64,000 nt of DNA, from positions 248,001-312,000 of the forward strand of contig NZ_AJHJ01000002.1 of NCBI RefSeq assembly GCF_000257645.1. The letters are read 5' to 3'. A program made the position numbers and the translations under genes. Positions within the stretch are counted from its first letter, which is position 1, and each line of letters starts with the position of its first letter. The notes beneath the pieces are model-generated. The model was not told the DNA's origin. It ran no database searches and worked only from the letters and a program-made list of their open reading frames with translations. The DNA comes from Serratia sp. M24T3 (GTDB lineage: Bacteria; Pseudomonadota; Gammaproteobacteria; Enterobacterales; Enterobacteriaceae). Shown here piece after piece: positions 25,991 through 35,230 of the stretch.

Positions 25991-27202
25991 ATGCAAACTA
26001 CGATGTCTTCTCGCTCAGAGGGCTGGTTCAGAGTATTGAGTTTGACTCTGGCAGCGTTCATTTTTAATACCACTGAGTTTGTGCCTGTCGGTCTGTTGAC
26101 GGATATCGGACAAAGCTTTTCAATGACTGCCGCTCAAGTCGGTATCATGCTCACGGTTTATGCGTGGGTGGTCGCCCTGTTCTCACTGCCGCTGATGTTG
26201 CTGACCGGCAAGATGGAACGTCGCAAGCTGCTGATCGGCGTCTTCGTGATGTTCATCGCCAGCCATATTCTCTCCGGATTTGCCTGGAACTTTATGGTGC
26301 TGATGATTTCTCGAGTCGGTATCGCCCTGTCGCACGCAATTTTCTGGTCGATTACTGCCTCGCTGGCGCTGCGCGTTGCTCCTCCGGGTAAAAAAGCGCA
26401 AGCCCTTGGCCTACTCACCACCGGCACGGCATTGGCTATGGTGTTGGGCCTGCCATTAGGCCGGGTTATCGGTCAGCTGCTCGGCTGGCGTGCAACCTTC
26501 CTGATTATCGGCGGTGGGGCGTTGATCACCATGATCTTGCTGATTAAGCTGTTGCCTCTGCTACCAAGCAACAACTCAGGCTCTCTGAAAAGTGTGCCGG
26601 AACTGTTTAAACGGCCTGCGCTGGTGCTGATTTACTTGGTGACGGTGATTGTTTTTGCGGCACATTATACTGCTTACAGCTACATCGAACCGTTCCTGCA
26701 ACGCGTCGCCGGTTACAATGAAAACTTCACGACTTTACTGCTGCTACTGTTCGGGCTGGCGGGTATTGTCGGCAGCTATATCTTCACCCGACTGAACCAC
26801 AGCTTCCCGTCCGGCGTGATGATTACCTGTCTGACGGTGCTGATGCTAAGCATGATGTTGCTGTTGCCGCTGTCACATAACACAACCAGTCTGGTGATAT
26901 TGTCACTGTTCTGGGGCATGGCAATGACGATGATCGGCCTGAGTCTGCAAGTCAAAGTGCTGTCGATGGCTCAGGATGCGACTGACGTGGCAATGTCGCT
27001 GCTCTCGGGGATTATTAATATCGCGATTGGTGGCGGCGCGCTAATTGGCAGCCAAGTCAGTATTTATCTGAACATGGCGGATGTCGGCTTTGTCGGCGGT
27101 GGCTTCGGAGTCATTGCGTTGGGTGTGGCGATTTACACTCTGCGACGTTATGGCAAAAAATTTGCCGAATCTTCAATGACCGAAGGCAGCGTGTTGCACT
27201 AA
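25991..27202 (+). CDS. sotB: SotB-like sugar efflux MFS transporter
   Basis: 403 residues, 12 predicted membrane segments. The sequence follows E. coli SotB/YdeA closely: [16 protein letters not shown] in TM1, [14 protein letters not shown], the loop [36 protein letters not shown] and [12 protein letters not shown]. SotB exports arabinose and other sugars or IPTG at the inner membrane. It is a single gene facing a convergent dalR, with an inverted repeat (27209-27258) between the stops. A possible CRP site precedes it. Normal length, no oddities. Confidence 0.9.
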   Translation: MQTTMSSRSEGWFRVLSLTLAAFIFNTTEFVPVGLLTDIGQSFSMTAAQVGIMLTVYAWVVALFSLPLMLLTGKMERRKLLIGVFVMFIASHILSGFAWNFMVLMISRVGIALSHAIFWSITASLALRVAPPGKKAQALGLLTTGTALAMVLGLPLGRVIGQLLGWRATFLIIGGGALITMILLIKLLPLLPSNNSGSLKSVPELFKRPALVLIYLVTVIVFAAHYTAYSYIEPFLQRVAGYNENFTTLLLLLFGLAGIVGSYIFTRLNHSFPSGVMITCLTVLMLSMMLLLPLSHNTTSLVILSLFWGMAMTMIGLSLQVKVLSMAQDATDVAMSLLSGIINIAIGGGALIGSQVSIYLNMADVGFVGGGFGVIALGVAIYTLRRYGKKFAESSMTEGSVLH

Positions 27203-27208
27203 ACGCTT

Positions 27209-27258
27209 CCCGTGTATTTCATCTTAAGCTCTTGATGTTTAGGGCAGAGATACACGGG
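27209..27258. terminator. Inverted repeat between convergent sotB and dalR
   Basis: Arms CCCGTGTAT (27209-27217) and ATACACGGG (27250-27258) with a long loop that itself has some internal pairing. No T-run follows, so its role as a bidirectional terminator is uncertain. Confidence 0.35.
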
Positions 27259-27271
27259 ACTTGCTTGGCAG

Positions 27272-28216
27272 TTAGCCCAGTAATGCCATCGCGCTTAACT
27301 CATCCGTGACTAATCCGTTGATCCAACCGCCTTTGAGCGCGGCGCGAATCGCCAAATATTTGTCCTCTCCTCCCGCCATGGCAATCACCGGTCTATCGGG
27401 TTGCGGATGCAATCCGACGCTGGTCAGTCGAGGATTCAGTTCGCTGTCAATTCGCTGGCCGTCAGCGCCGATAAAATGCCCGACCATTTCGCCAATCGCC
27501 CCCGCAGCGTTAAGTTTTTTGACCTTATCCAACGATATAAATCCGTCCAAATGCAGCGGGCAGTCTGGGCCGATAGTCCCAATGCCGGTAAAGGTGACGT
27601 CCGCCTGCCGCGCTTTTTCGCTGACGGTGCGATAAATACGATGATTGCACCAGCCTTCCCTGTCCTGTTCGCTATCGGCAAATAAAGGCGCGGGCAGAAT
27701 GAAATAACGCCCCTGCGTTTTTTCGGCCATCAGCAGCGGGACATCGTAACGAGTACAGGAACCGTCAGAAGCAATCGCGCCAATCAGCGATACGCAACTG
27801 TGCTGCGGGCGTTCAACGTCGTCGAGCTCGTCAATCGCCGCTTTGAGCGTTCTGCCTGATCCGACGCCTATAATGGTGGCCTGTTCGCGGCGTATAAACT
27901 GCGTCATCACCTCGGCCCCCGCTACCGCAATGGCGTGCAACATTGCGGATTGACTCATCCCCTGCGACGGAACCACCTGACAAACACTCAGCCCGTACAC
28001 TTGCCGCAACTGCGATTCGAGTGCCATACAGTTACCCACCGAATGGGAAATGTGCACCGAGACCAATCCGCTTTCAATAGCGCTAGCCACTAGGCGCTGC
28101 GCCACCTGACGTGAAATCCCCAATGCTTCGGCTATCTCATGCTGAGTCTGCCCGGCAACGTAATACATCCACGCAGCCCGTGCGGCCTGATCCATTTTTT
28201 TATCATTCTTGTTCAT
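27272..28216 (-). CDS. dalR: SorC/DeoR-type sugar-binding regulator of the dal operon
   Basis: 314 residues from ATG 28216 (AGAGG six bases upstream); a GTG at 28267 would add 17 residues without a better ribosome site. The N-terminal helix-turn-helix is AGQTQHEIAEALGISRQVAQ, followed by the SorC sugar-phosphate-binding domain with VGSGRTLKAAI and a C-terminal GGEDKYLAIRAAL. It is divergent from dalDKT, the arrangement of the Klebsiella arabitol locus, so it most likely represses dalDKT until an arabitol-derived inducer binds. Three similar repeats lie in the shared intergenic region. Confidence 0.82.
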   Translation of the reverse strand: MNKNDKKMDQAARAAWMYYVAGQTQHEIAEALGISRQVAQRLVASAIESGLVSVHISHSVGNCMALESQLRQVYGLSVCQVVPSQGMSQSAMLHAIAVAGAEVMTQFIRREQATIIGVGSGRTLKAAIDELDDVERPQHSCVSLIGAIASDGSCTRYDVPLLMAEKTQGRYFILPAPLFADSEQDREGWCNHRIYRTVSEKARQADVTFTGIGTIGPDCPLHLDGFISLDKVKKLNAAGAIGEMVGHFIGADGQRIDSELNPRLTSVGLHPQPDRPVIAMAGGEDKYLAIRAALKGGWINGLVTDELSAMALLG

Positions 28217-28315
28217 TGCTGGCCTCTGATCATGGCTGTTTATGCTGGGTATTTTATCGATATTCACTGTTTAGCGTGATCGAGTTTAAAAGAAAGATAA
28301 CAAGAATGTGAGCCA

Positions 28316-28396
28316 AAGCCCATTTAACGGGCAAAAGTTTAATTAAGCTGTCACCCATCAGAGCAAAAGCCCTTTAGTAGAGCTTAAGCCCATTCA
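28316..28396. promoter_or_regulatory. Three AAGCCC-type direct repeats in the dalR-dalD gap
   Basis: AAGCCCATTTA (28316), AAGCCCTTTAG (28367) and AAGCCCATTCA (28386) share the core AAGCCC-T-TT-A. The last two are 19 bases apart and sit directly upstream of dalD. They are candidate DalR operators. Confidence 0.4.
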
Positions 28397-28418
28397 GCAG
28401 AAAATGTCGGAGCAAATT

Positions 28419-29819
28419 ATGAATAATTCGCAGCAAGCAGCGGTTTGGATGCACATCGGCGCAGGTTCGTTTCATCGAGCCCATCAGGCCGTATATCTTC
28501 ACCGGCTGATTCAGGCCGGTGACACCCGCTGGTCAATTGCTTTGGGAAATATTCGCGACGACGCCACCCCTTTGCTCAATCATTTAGCCGCGCAAAATGG
28601 CGAGTATGTTCTGGAGACCGTCACGCCTGCCGGTAAGCGAGCCTATGAAACCATTACCTCGATTAAGAAAATCTTGCCGTGGGATGCCGAGCTGTCGCAA
28701 CTGATTGCTCAGGGTGAAAAAGCTGAGACCAAAGTAATTTCTTTTACCGTGACCGAGAGCGGATATTACCTCGATCACCAGTTCAATCTGGACCAGAACA
28801 ATAGTGATATCCGCGCCGATTCGCAGGGTGAATGCCGGACTATTTATGGCGCAATTAGCCATATTTTGCAGCATCGCCAACACAATAACGGTGGCCCGGT
28901 TACCCTACTCAACTGCGATAACTTACGTCACAACGGTGACCGCTTCCATCATGGCCTGACGCAATTCCTCACGCTGCGTAATAAACCCGAGCTATTACAT
29001 TGGATAGCTAAAAACACCCGCTGCCCGAATACCATGGTCGACCGTATTACTCCACGCCCCTCTTCAGAAGTCGCCGTGCGAGTTAAACAGCAGACTGGAA
29101 TAGAGGATCAGGCCGCAGTAATGGCAGAAAGCTTTATTCAATGGGTGATTGAGGACCATTTCATCGCCGGTCGCCCTGATTTGGAGCAGGTCGAGGTGCA
29201 GATGGTGGAGTCAGTGCTGCCGTATGAAGAGGCGAAAATCCGCATTCTCAATGCGAGCCACAGCTGTATTGCCTGGGCCGGAACGTTGATTGGCCAGCAG
29301 TATATTCACGAGAGCACGCAGACCGAGGCTATCTGTCAAATGGCTTATCGCTATGTGACTGAAGACGTAATTCCAAGCCTGACACCCAGCCCACTGGATT
29401 TAAATGCCTATCGCGATGTCGTGCTTGAACGCTTTGGCAACCCTTACATTCAAGATACCAATCAACGAGTTGCTGCCGATGGATTCTCCAAGATCCCAGA
29501 GTTTATCACCCCGACACTGATTGAATGCTATCAGCGTGGCGAAGTACCGAAAGCCACCAGTATGTTACCTGCACTATTCTTCGTGTTTATGCAACGCTGG
29601 GTAGCTAATCAGCTGCCCTATACTTATCAAGATGGCATTTTGGATGCTCAGGCAGTACAACAGCTGTTTGCGGCGAAAGACCCTGTCGCCCTGTACGCCC
29701 GCGACAGCAAGCTATTTGCCACTCTCGCCGATAAGCCAGAATTTGAAAAATTGCTGCGCCAGTCAATTGATGATGTCAACCAGTGGCTGGCGTCTGTAAA
29801 AGTAAGCGAACAGGAGTAA
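28419..29819 (+). CDS. dalD: D-arabinitol 4-dehydrogenase
   Basis: 466 residues from ATG 28419, chosen because CGGAG lies six bases upstream; ATG 28404 adds five residues. It belongs to the mannitol dehydrogenase family: N-terminal nucleotide-binding [19 protein letters not shown], a central [10 protein letters not shown]-like motif ([15 protein letters not shown]), and the catalytic domain signature [19 protein letters not shown] with Lys/Asn/His as expected. It oxidises D-arabitol to D-xylulose with NAD+. First gene of dalDKT, followed after three bases by the kinase. It agrees closely with Klebsiella DalD along its length. Confidence 0.92.
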   Translation: MNNSQQAAVWMHIGAGSFHRAHQAVYLHRLIQAGDTRWSIALGNIRDDATPLLNHLAAQNGEYVLETVTPAGKRAYETITSIKKILPWDAELSQLIAQGEKAETKVISFTVTESGYYLDHQFNLDQNNSDIRADSQGECRTIYGAISHILQHRQHNNGGPVTLLNCDNLRHNGDRFHHGLTQFLTLRNKPELLHWIAKNTRCPNTMVDRITPRPSSEVAVRVKQQTGIEDQAAVMAESFIQWVIEDHFIAGRPDLEQVEVQMVESVLPYEEAKIRILNASHSCIAWAGTLIGQQYIHESTQTEAICQMAYRYVTEDVIPSLTPSPLDLNAYRDVVLERFGNPYIQDTNQRVAADGFSKIPEFITPTLIECYQRGEVPKATSMLPALFFVFMQRWVANQLPYTYQDGILDAQAVQQLFAAKDPVALYARDSKLFATLADKPEFEKLLRQSIDDVNQWLASVKVSEQE

Positions 29820-29822
29820 CGC

Positions 29823-31283
29823 ATGTATCTAGGACTGGATTTAGGGACCTCAGAGATCAAGGCGCTGGTGCTCAACAAACAGGGCCAAGTGCTGGCCAGC
29901 GCGGGAGAATCGCTGGAGGTTCAGCGCCCGCACGCGCACTGGTCAGAGCAAAACCCCGCCGACTGGTGGCAAGCGACACAAAATGTGGTGGCACAGTTGC
30001 GCGAAAAATTGCCACAGGATTGGGGGCAGATTCGCGCTATTGGCCTGTCTGGTCAGATGCACGGCGCGGTGTTACTGGGCCATGAAGGCGAGGTGCTACG
30101 TCCGGCGATTTTGTGGAACGACACTCGCAGCGCCAAAGAATGTCAACAGTTGACCGATACCGCTGTGCAGCTGCATCAGATAGCAGGGAACCTTGCCATG
30201 CCGGGTTTTACTGCACCAAAACTGCTGTGGGTGGCGCGCCACGAACCTAAAATTTTTAGCGAGATTGCCACAGTACTGCTGCCTAAAGATTATCTGCGCT
30301 GGAAAATGAGCGGCGATAAAGTCTCGGATATGTCGGACGCGGCGGGCACGCTATGGCTAGATGTCGCAAAACGCGATTGGTCAGACACGCTGCTTGATGC
30401 CTGCGGACTGACGCGAGATCAAATGCCGCGGCTGATTGAGGGCAGCGAATCTTCGGGCTATCTCAACCGCGATATTGCGCGGTCATGGGGATTAAACGAT
30501 CAGGTGATTATTGCCGGTGGCGGAGGCGATAACGCCGCCAGCGCCGTAGGTATCGGCGCCGTTGAGCCAGGCGATGCGTTTATCTCGCTGGGAACATCCG
30601 GCGTGCTGTTCGCGGTTAACGAAAAATTTAGCCCGAACCCAGCATCGGCGCTACACGCTTTCTGCCACGCCCTGCCCGACCGTTGGCACCAGATGAGCGT
30701 GATGTTGACCGCCGCCAGCGCCCTGCGTTGGTATTGCCAGTTAGTGGGCAGCAATGAAACTACCTTATTAGCTGAAATTGCTCAACTTTCACAGGCCGAC
30801 AAACGCCAGGCACCGCTGTTTTTACCTTATCTCTCAGGTGAGCGCACGCCACACAATGACCCCGAAGCCGTCGGCGCTTTTCATGGCATGACTCACCGTA
30901 CTCAGCGCGCCTCGCTCGGCTACGCGGTACTTGAAGGCGTAGCCTTTGGCATGGCTGATGGCCTTGCCGTATTGCAACAGTCTGGCACTGTACTTGATAA
31001 ATGTGCTCTGGTCGGCGGCGGCGCGCGCAGTAATGAATGGGCGCAACTGATGGCCGATGCACTAAATCTGACGATTACAACCCATCACGGCGGTGAGGCA
31101 GGTGGTGCTTTAGGCGCCGCTCGCCTTGGCTGGCTGGCAGATGGAGGAGACCGTCGTGAGGTCTGCCGCAAGCCGGAAATCAAACAAACCTTTACCCCTG
31201 ACGCTACCCGCCATCAGATGTTGCAATCACGGCTGGCAACCTGGCGGCGTCTCTATCGGCAACAGGTTGAATTACGAAAATAA
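29823..31283 (+). CDS. dalK: D-xylulose kinase
   Basis: 486 residues of the FGGY carbohydrate kinase family. N-terminal phosphate loop LGLDLGTSEIKALVLN, substrate motif GLSGQMHGAVLL with WNDTRS, and the C-terminal ATP-binding domain with VGGGARSNEW and GEAGGALGAARL. It phosphorylates D-xylulose from DalD to xylulose 5-phosphate for the pentose phosphate pathway. The ribosome site CAGGAG is inside the dalD end, so translation is coupled. It could also serve as XylB, but its place in the operon argues for DalK. Confidence 0.9.
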   Translation: MYLGLDLGTSEIKALVLNKQGQVLASAGESLEVQRPHAHWSEQNPADWWQATQNVVAQLREKLPQDWGQIRAIGLSGQMHGAVLLGHEGEVLRPAILWNDTRSAKECQQLTDTAVQLHQIAGNLAMPGFTAPKLLWVARHEPKIFSEIATVLLPKDYLRWKMSGDKVSDMSDAAGTLWLDVAKRDWSDTLLDACGLTRDQMPRLIEGSESSGYLNRDIARSWGLNDQVIIAGGGGDNAASAVGIGAVEPGDAFISLGTSGVLFAVNEKFSPNPASALHAFCHALPDRWHQMSVMLTAASALRWYCQLVGSNETTLLAEIAQLSQADKRQAPLFLPYLSGERTPHNDPEAVGAFHGMTHRTQRASLGYAVLEGVAFGMADGLAVLQQSGTVLDKCALVGGGARSNEWAQLMADALNLTITTHHGGEAGGALGAARLGWLADGGDRREVCRKPEIKQTFTPDATRHQMLQSRLATWRRLYRQQVELRK

Positions 31284-31382
31284 CCTCATGAAAATATTAT
31301 AAAAACCTGGGGCTTCCTAACCCCAACCCCAACTTTATCAACCTGCAACTGAGGTAGCCGCGCTCCCTCAGAGGAGCAAGCT

Positions 31383-32669
31383 ATGCAAAAAAAACAGGAT
31401 CACTGGTTTGGCTTACCGCTTAATCTGCTGTGGGGATACATTGCCATTGCGGTATTTATGAGCGGCGACGGCTTTGAAATGGCTTTTCTGTCTAAACACA
31501 TCACCGATATGGGCTTCTCCCCTGCCGAATCAGCATTGGTGTTTACCGTTTACGGCCTTGCGGCGGCGGTAGCGGCCTGGAGCTCCGGCGTAGTCGCTGA
31601 AATCATCACTCCACAAAAAGCCATGCGCATCGGCTTTATTCTGTGGGTGGTAATGCATACGCTGTTTATGCTGTTTGGATTGGGCATGAGAAACTACCCG
31701 CTGATGCTGCTATTTTACGGGATTCGCGGGCTGGCTTATCCGCTGTTTATTTATTCCTTTGTGATGCTGGTGGTGCAAACTGTGCCAAAACAGCAGCTTT
31801 CATCGGCAATGGGCTGGTTCTGGGCAATGTATTCGATCGGCATCGGCTGCATCGGCAGCTATTTACCCAGCTTCACGATCCCATTATTCGGTGAGACCGG
31901 CACCCTGTGGTTTGCCATCGCCTGGGTGGGAGTCGGTGGCATGATGGCACTGACTTTGCTCAGAAAAGTCGGCAGCGTCAGCGAAAAAGCCAATCTTTCT
32001 ACTCGTGAAAAAATGACCGAACTGTCACGCGCCGTCACAATCCTATTTACCAACAAGCACATTTTTATGTCGTGCCTGATCCGCATCATCAACACCATTT
32101 CGCTATTCGGCTTTGCGGTGATCATGCCGATACTTTTCGTTGGCCGCCTAGGGTTCAGCATGTCGGAATGGCTACAAATTTGGGCGGTGTTCTTCTTTGT
32201 TACCATCTTCACCAATATTATGTGGGGCATTCTTGGCGAAAAAATCGGCTGGCTGCGTCAGGTGCGCTGGTTTGGTTGTATCGGTTGCGCGATTTCCAGC
32301 CTGGCGTTCTACTATATTCCGATGTATTACGGCCATAATTTCTGGATGGCGCTGGTGCCAGCCGTCATGCTTGGGATTACCGTAGCCGCGTTTGTGCCGA
32401 TGACCGCAGTATTTCCGGTGCTGGAGCCAAAACATAAAGGTGCAGCAATCTCGATTTATAATCTCTCTGCTGGTTTAAGCAATTTTGTCGCACCCGCTAT
32501 TGCCTCGATTGTGCTGCCGTTCTTCGATATTGTCGGCGTGGTCTGGGTTTATACCGCGCTGTATCTGGTGGCTGCCGTGTTAACGCTGTTGGTAAAAGTG
32601 GACCAACCGGGGCATGTTAAACTGCCTGAGAGTACTGCGCAGCGGGCCGATCCCCTTCCTCGTTCGTAA
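31383..32669 (+). CDS. dalT: D-arabitol/polyol MFS transporter
   Basis: 428 residues, 12 membrane segments, of the DalT/RbtT polyol permease type: YIAIAVFMSGDGFEMAFLS in TM1, VFTVYGLAAAVAAWSSG, FYGIRGLAYPLFIYSF, SSAMGWFWAMYSIGIG. It would import D-arabitol by proton symport. AGAGGAGC precedes ATG 31383. It is the third gene of the dal operon, with a 100-base gap after dalK. No terminator is obvious before the convergent hypothetical gene eight bases downstream. Confidence 0.88.
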   Translation: MQKKQDHWFGLPLNLLWGYIAIAVFMSGDGFEMAFLSKHITDMGFSPAESALVFTVYGLAAAVAAWSSGVVAEIITPQKAMRIGFILWVVMHTLFMLFGLGMRNYPLMLLFYGIRGLAYPLFIYSFVMLVVQTVPKQQLSSAMGWFWAMYSIGIGCIGSYLPSFTIPLFGETGTLWFAIAWVGVGGMMALTLLRKVGSVSEKANLSTREKMTELSRAVTILFTNKHIFMSCLIRIINTISLFGFAVIMPILFVGRLGFSMSEWLQIWAVFFFVTIFTNIMWGILGEKIGWLRQVRWFGCIGCAISSLAFYYIPMYYGHNFWMALVPAVMLGITVAAFVPMTAVFPVLEPKHKGAAISIYNLSAGLSNFVAPAIASIVLPFFDIVGVVWVYTALYLVAAVLTLLVKVDQPGHVKLPESTAQRADPLPRS

Positions 32670-32676
32670 TACTCAG

Positions 32677-33324
32677 TTAAGGCCTCGAAGAATGATGAGC
32701 GCGTTGCCGAGCGGCATATGTTGATAAAAAATGAAGCGCCGCAGATTGTAAGCTCTCCAGTTGGAGCAGCGTTTTTTCTGTAATGTCCTTGATAACTAAT
32801 GCATTGAACACGGGTATACCCATCAAATGCGCCTGCCCTAGCGTGCGCATTTCCAGTGAAATATTCTCCCCAGTGTCGTCGCGAGGAATTCTCAATAGCA
32901 TGGCCTCCATTACCATCTTGTTATATATCGCCGTTCGTTCATGCTCGGGGATATTAAGAAACTCGATAATTTTAGGATGCTCGTTTGGAATACTTAAACT
33001 TTCAATAACGTAAGGGGCAGTCTGCGGTCGCCCAGAACCCGATGTCGAAGGCACTGATTCTGGAACGTTAGAGCATAAGGCATTAGCGGTTAATGGTTTA
33101 AACGACAGATCCAGCGGCTGATTTTTCTGCTGTATTGGTCTAGGCAGACTCACCATGGCATGCGGACAATGCCGTTTTATTTGCCTTAAGCTGGTAGGTT
33201 GTTCGGGAGAATTCTCGGCCCGAGTAATGGTGGTCGTGTTAAGGGCCGGTGTGGTTTCCGGCAAACTTTGCAGTTGTGGCGGGTGAGTCACTGTACTTAT
33301 CGCGCCAGTTAATCCATTGGGCAT
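32677..33324 (-). CDS. Orphan hypothetical protein with disordered N-terminus
   Basis: 215 residues, ribosome site AAGGACGAGG before ATG 33324. Residues 1-110 are Pro/Ser/Thr-rich and probably disordered; residues 110-200 are helical with a tract reading IIEFLNIPEHERTAIYNKMV and an acidic DDTGENISLEM loop. No signal peptide or membrane segment. I recognise no family. The layout, a low-complexity leader before a compact helical domain in a single-gene unit, resembles secreted effectors, but there is no direct evidence of that. Confidence 0.5.
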   Translation of the reverse strand: MPNGLTGAISTVTHPPQLQSLPETTPALNTTTITRAENSPEQPTSLRQIKRHCPHAMVSLPRPIQQKNQPLDLSFKPLTANALCSNVPESVPSTSGSGRPQTAPYVIESLSIPNEHPKIIEFLNIPEHERTAIYNKMVMEAMLLRIPRDDTGENISLEMRTLGQAHLMGIPVFNALVIKDITEKTLLQLESLQSAALHFLSTYAARQRAHHSSRP

Positions 33325-33440
33325 GACCTCGTCCTTTTTATTTAATATAATCAGGTACGTACAATAGTCTGATTCACGGCTTTGAAACTATAAGATTTCA
33401 ATCATTCCTCTTTAGAAAGCCATTTTTTGCGGAGTACCTC

Positions 33441-34022
33441 GTGAAAATTAACGTAATCGGCACCAGTGGCAGCGGAAAATCTACTTTTGCACGCCAACTG
33501 GCGCAAAAATTGGCAATTCCCTATATCGAAATGGATGCTCTTTTCTGGCAAACCAACTGGCAAGGCAGCACCGATGAACAGCTGTTTGAGAAACTGGAAC
33601 AGGCCATTGCCCAGCCCGCGTGGGTACTTGACGGTAACTATCGACGCTCGCAGCCGATCAAATGGCGCGACATCGATCTCATCGTCTGGGTGGATTACAG
33701 TTTTGGTCGCACACTTTATCAGGCAGTCAAGCGTGCAATAATGCGCGCCTCCAGCGGGCAGGAGCTCTGGGTCGGAACCGGTAATCGTGAAACCTTCCGT
33801 CGGAGCTTTTTTAGCCGCGAATCGATCATTCTGTGGACGCTGAAAACTTTCTACAAAAACAGAAAGAATTATCAGCAGCTGATGGCCTCACCCACTGGCC
33901 AGCGAGTAAAGTTTGTCAGAATTCGCTCACACCAGCAGGCCAGAGAGTTTGTTGCCCAGATTGGTTTTGCAGAATCAGGCATAAAAAAGCCTGACACGAA
34001 GTCAGGCTCTTATCAGCAGTAA
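33441..34022 (+). CDS. P-loop kinase, FlaR/adenylate kinase-like
   Basis: 193 residues. Walker A GTSGSGKST at 7-15, then a MDALFWQTNWQ substrate-loop typical of proteins annotated as DNA topology modulation (FlaR) or adenylate kinase-related. WVLDGNYRRS and the later WVDYSF tract complete the signature. Cytoplasmic nucleotide kinase-like enzyme of unclear substrate. The C-terminal 15 residues are encoded by the hemB terminator hairpin, so the last part of the protein may be fortuitous. GGAG lies nine bases upstream of the GTG start at 33441. Confidence 0.75.
   Translation: MKINVIGTSGSGKSTFARQLAQKLAIPYIEMDALFWQTNWQGSTDEQLFEKLEQAIAQPAWVLDGNYRRSQPIKWRDIDLIVWVDYSFGRTLYQAVKRAIMRASSGQELWVGTGNRETFRRSFFSRESIILWTLKTFYKNRKNYQQLMASPTGQRVKFVRIRSHQQAREFVAQIGFAESGIKKPDTKSGSYQQ
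33984..34008 (-). terminator. Intrinsic terminator of hemB
   Basis: Minus-strand stem AGCCTGAC/GTCAGGCT with loop TTCGT, followed by TTTTTTAT. It lies 27 bases after the hemB stop and inside the 3' end of the convergent kinase gene. Confidence 0.85.
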
Positions 34023-34034
34023 ACGAAAGTTCGA

Positions 34035-35018
34035 TTAATTGTAATCGACGCCATTTTCTGCAATGTCCATCGCGAAGTAAGACAGAATGATATCAGCACC
34101 GGCACGTTTAATCGCGCCCAGCGTTTCACGCACGACTCGGTGCTCGTCAATCGCACCGGCCTGCGCGGCAAATTTGATCATCGCGTATTCACCGCTAACC
34201 TGATAAGCCGCCAGTGGCAGTGTAGAAGCTGCGCGAATATCGCTGATCACGTCCAGATAAGCACCGGCCGGTTTCACCATCAGCGCATCGGCACCTTCGT
34301 GCTCATCCATCAAAGACTCGCGGATCGCTTCACGGCGGTTCATCGGGTTCATTTGATAGTTTTTACGGTTGCCCTGTAATACGCTGCCGCCCGCTTCACG
34401 GAACGGTCCGTACAATGAAGAGGCAAATTTGGTCGAGTACGCCATGATTGAGGTATCGATAAAACCGGCTTCGTCGAGCGCGCTGCGAATGGCCTGCACC
34501 TGACCATCCATTGCGGCAGAAGGCGCGATGAAATCGGCACCGGCTGCGGCAGCAACGACCGCCTGACGGCCCAGGTTTTTCAGGGTCGCGTCATTGTCTA
34601 CGCCGTGGTCATGCAACACGCCGCAGTGGCCGTGCGAAGTATATTCGCAGAAACAGGTGTCAGACATCACAATCATTTCCGGCACCGTGTCTTTACAGAT
34701 ACGCGCCATTCGCGCCACCAGACCATTTTCGTTCCAGGTATCACTTCCGGTGGCATCCATATGATGCGAAATACCGAAAGTCATGACCGAGCGGATACCC
34801 GCCTTTGCATAACGTTCAATTTCATAAGCCAGTTTTGACTCAGGAATACGCAGTACGCCGGGCATGGTTTCGATTACCGCGTATTCGGAAGTCTCTTCTT
34901 CTACAAAGATCGGCAATACGAGATCGTTAACACTGAACTCGGTTTCCTGAAACAGAGCGCGCAAAGAATCAGACTGTCTTAGACGACGAGGACGTAAGTT
35001 TGGATACTGATTTGACAT
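34035..35018 (-). CDS. hemB: Porphobilinogen synthase (delta-aminolevulinate dehydratase)
   Basis: 327 residues from ATG 35018 (GGAG six bases upstream; an upstream TTG adds seven residues). Zinc site [15 protein letters not shown] near residue 120-135, the Schiff-base region with [14 protein letters not shown] and the second lysine in LMVKPAG, plus the [10 protein letters not shown] tract. It condenses two 5-aminolevulinates to porphobilinogen in tetrapyrrole synthesis. Single-gene unit ended by a strong terminator. The 210 bases upstream contain its promoter; I see no other element there. Confidence 0.97.
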   Translation of the reverse strand: MSNQYPNLRPRRLRQSDSLRALFQETEFSVNDLVLPIFVEEETSEYAVIETMPGVLRIPESKLAYEIERYAKAGIRSVMTFGISHHMDATGSDTWNENGLVARMARICKDTVPEMIVMSDTCFCEYTSHGHCGVLHDHGVDNDATLKNLGRQAVVAAAAGADFIAPSAAMDGQVQAIRSALDEAGFIDTSIMAYSTKFASSLYGPFREAGGSVLQGNRKNYQMNPMNRREAIRESLMDEHEGADALMVKPAGAYLDVISDIRAASTLPLAAYQVSGEYAMIKFAAQAGAIDEHRVVRETLGAIKRAGADIILSYFAMDIAENGVDYN

Positions 35019-35230
35019 GACTACTCCAGCAAAAAGCAATATTTAACTGACTGTGATATTACGAGCAACAGTTGTTCTGAAAATCAAAATACATCAATTT
35101 ATTGGCACTAAAGAACGCGAAACTTAACCTCGCGTCTAGAGAGTCAAATAAGAATTGGCAATATTTTATACCTATCTGGAGTAAAATCTTTATCTTTCCG
35201 TAGCAACTTTTTTAGCAATTGGAGTATTAA

